Shown here piece by piece: positions 62,191 to 64,000 of a stretch of DNA of 64,000 bases. A model generated the notes under the pieces. It saw nothing but the letters and a program-made list of their open reading frames with translations, was not told the DNA's origin and made no database searches. The DNA comes from Acanthaster planci (lineage: Eukaryota > Echinodermata > Asteroidea > Valvatida > Acanthasteridae). A program made the translations under genes and the position numbers. The number at the start of each line of letters is the position of its first letter. Within the stretch, counting starts at the first letter, position 1. The stretch covers positions 804,083-868,082 of the forward strand of contig NW_019091355.1 of NCBI RefSeq assembly GCF_001949145.1, in the 5' to 3' direction.

Positions 62191-62198
62191 TATTTATA
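62191..62198 (-). promoter_or_regulatory. TATA box of the NTR gene
   Basis: TATAAATA on the - strand, about 55 bases upstream of the donor of the non-coding exon. Confidence 0.5.
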
Positions 62199-62199
62199 G

Positions 62200-62997
62200 A
62201 TTTTTTGTCACGTAACAAAGTGTCCGTGTTACAGTTGATAATGTAGTAACAAACGGTATTATCCGTCGACAGGTGATACATTAACGGTCAAATAATTCTA
62301 CGACACTTTCTGTCAATTTTTGACACGGATTCTGTCAATCTGTGAATAAAATATTTTCGGTTTGTGATACATTATCTGCTGGTTCCAACATTTTCAGTTA
62401 TGGTTGGCCATCATTTTGTCGTTGGAAAATTAGGAGGGTCTCCAAACTGACGGTTCGTGACAGCCATCCAAAAAGAAAATTAGCTTTCCTTCTCGATCTG
62501 TTGTCTGGGCTGTGGATGTTGATAGAAAGCTGCCATAATCAGAGCATTACCCTTACTACCTGTCTCGTATTTTTGTTCATTTTAATTAAAAGTGGTTGGT
62601 TTTAAGATGCAGTAATAGTTGTTATGTGGCACATGTGCTCCTTTTCGTTCTAACTCCGATGAAAGAAGTGACAAGTGACATTTGGCAACTACTCTTTAAG
62701 GAGATGTGATGTCAAATTATGTCGGAAATCGTCACAGAGTAATAGTGGAGCAATTCTTTATGTTGGCCTGACATCAACATGCACAGCACGTGGATATCAC
62801 TCAGTGTGGTTTCAGGCGGCTGGCCGGAACCGTCAAGAACCCAACTACTTCCGCGATTTGAATCTAATACTTGTTAATTTTAAATATTATTTTTCGGGAT
62901 ACACTTACAAAGACACTTTATTGACAGAAGACACATTTAAACATTAGAAACAAAACATGAAGGACGCAATAATTAACCAGCTCCCGCTGGCTTGCCC
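62200..62997. other. Upstream region of the NTR gene
   Basis: No supported gene or element, apart from TGTCAATTTTTGACA-type short symmetry near 62310-62340. Confidence 0.4.
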
Positions 62998-63036
62998 AAA
63001 AGAAACATCATGGTTTGAAACCATGATGTTTCTTTT
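62998..63036. repeat. Perfect palindrome, 19-bp arms
   Basis: AAAAGAAACATCATGGTTT, one base, then its exact complement. It abuts the next palindrome. Confidence 0.9.
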
Positions 63037-63065
63037 GAAACTAGAAACCATTGGTTTCTAGTTTC
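63037..63065. repeat. Perfect palindrome, 14-bp arms
   Basis: GAAACTAGAAACCA, one base, then its exact complement, directly after the first palindrome. Both carry GAAACCAT. Confidence 0.9.
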
Positions 63066-63544
63066 GAGCTGTTCTAAAACTCTGGTTAAATAGGAAACAG
63101 GAAATAACTAAAATTAGAAAATGATAAATGCAAATACTCAAGGAAATAAAACAATATTAACGTAACATGATAACGTAAAATACAATTATTTCAATTACTA
63201 AAGCTATGAATAAAACAAAATTTGAAAGTAGACTGAAATAAGCATCTCAAATTACTTTAAGTGTACATACATGTATGCGAAAAAATACCTGTTCTGGTAA
63301 GGCAGAGGAAAACAATGGGAAAGAAAATACACGGGCATACAACCCTAAAGTGGTTGACCTTACGGCATGAAGCTGGATATTCTACAAGACATGGATGACT
63401 GAGCCCTGGTTAAAGAGGTGGTCACGTAAAGAGTGAGAAGTAGAACGTACGTACATGAAACAGTTGCGTATAGGAAAGCAATCATGGAAGACGTCGAAAG
63501 ATTGACTATCCGCCTTGAACAAAAGCCCCCCCCGTCATAGTTTG

Positions 63545-63690
63545 AAAAGAGCCATTCTGGTAAGGGAGTGTTTGTTTTGTTGGTAGCGACGTGCATGCAA
63601 CGGATGCATCTTATTGTCTTCGTGAACCAGCGAATTGGAGTTCCTTCCGAAGGAGCCTCTGTTGCCAGGAAAACTGCGCTCTAGCTCTCT
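63545..63690 (-). repeat. Dispersed repeat R1, copy 3 (inverted)
   Basis: Read on the - strand it contains GAGGCTCCTTCGG, TTCGCTGGTTCACGAA, CGCTACCAACAAAA and GGCTCTTTTCAAA, in the same order as 55500-55650. Confidence 0.55.
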
Positions 63691-64000
63691 TGATCCAGCG
63701 CGGGGCACAATGCTGTCCATCGGACCGAAGTTAAAAGGCCTGAGTTTCAGATGTCATACTTTTTATGGGCCATTTAAATGTAACTTATTCAAATTTAATG
63801 GTAATTGGACCTTTTGAATCTCATAATCCACTGCCGGCCTTATTTTTTATGTATTCTATGGCAAAAGTAAGATAAATATAGATCCTGAGATGTGCGATTG
63901 ATGTTAATAATTTTTTTTTCATTTTGGTTAAAACGTACTAGTTGGCTAAGTCGTGTTGATATAGCCCAGCAGGTTGAATGGTGGCAGGAAAGCTGTTCTT

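Noticed and set aside
1-64000. CRISPR arrays, operons, bacterial or viral genes
   Set aside because: None seen; gene structure is eukaryotic throughout, and the only retroelement protein trace is the LINE fragment near 24 kb.

Overview
The window is animal nuclear DNA: split genes with GT-AG introns, long AT-rich introns and UTRs, UGA-encoded selenocysteine with SECIS elements, a tRNA-derived SINE and many short inverted-repeat elements. The gene set (secreted GPx3-like selenoproteins, a UDP-glucuronosyltransferase, MINPP1, AMSH/STAMBP and a tandem cluster of F-type fucose lectins) points to a marine invertebrate. An echinoderm or another invertebrate deuterostome is the most likely source; this is an inference and the species is not fixed by the sequence.

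Layout. 1-8.2 kb is mostly non-coding, with two short terminal-exon candidates on the + strand near its left end (414 and 1733), probably the tail of a gene lying outside the window. 8.3-11.2 kb (-) is MINPP1, divergent from STAMBP/AMSH (+, coding 13.6-19.1 kb, nine coding exons). 22-23.7 kb (-) is a selenocysteine glutathione peroxidase; 24.8-29.8 kb (-) is a UDP-glucuronosyltransferase; 30.1-30.7 kb may hold a small unrecognised + gene; 32.2-33.7 kb (-) is a second selenocysteine glutathione peroxidase, a paralogue of the first.

36-60 kb (-) is a tandem array of three F-type lectin genes (called A, B and C here) with the same eight-exon plan: signal-peptide exon, a short charged helix exon, then two three-exon F-type domains in which every internal junction is phase 1. 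A and B are intact. C carries an in-frame UGA in its second domain. Between B and C lie tandem relics of the 5' part of a unit, including a decayed signal-peptide exon. Several inverted-repeat elements sit inside the array. At 61.4-62.2 kb (-) is a secreted single-NTR-domain protein with an apparent one-base frameshift in a G run. 62.2-64 kb is non-coding and contains two adjacent perfect palindromes.

The genes do not form one pathway. A loose common theme is secreted or ER-lumen proteins: lectins (likely innate recognition), extracellular peroxidases, ER conjugation (UGT) and an ER or surface phosphatase. STAMBP is a cytosolic or endosomal deubiquitinase.
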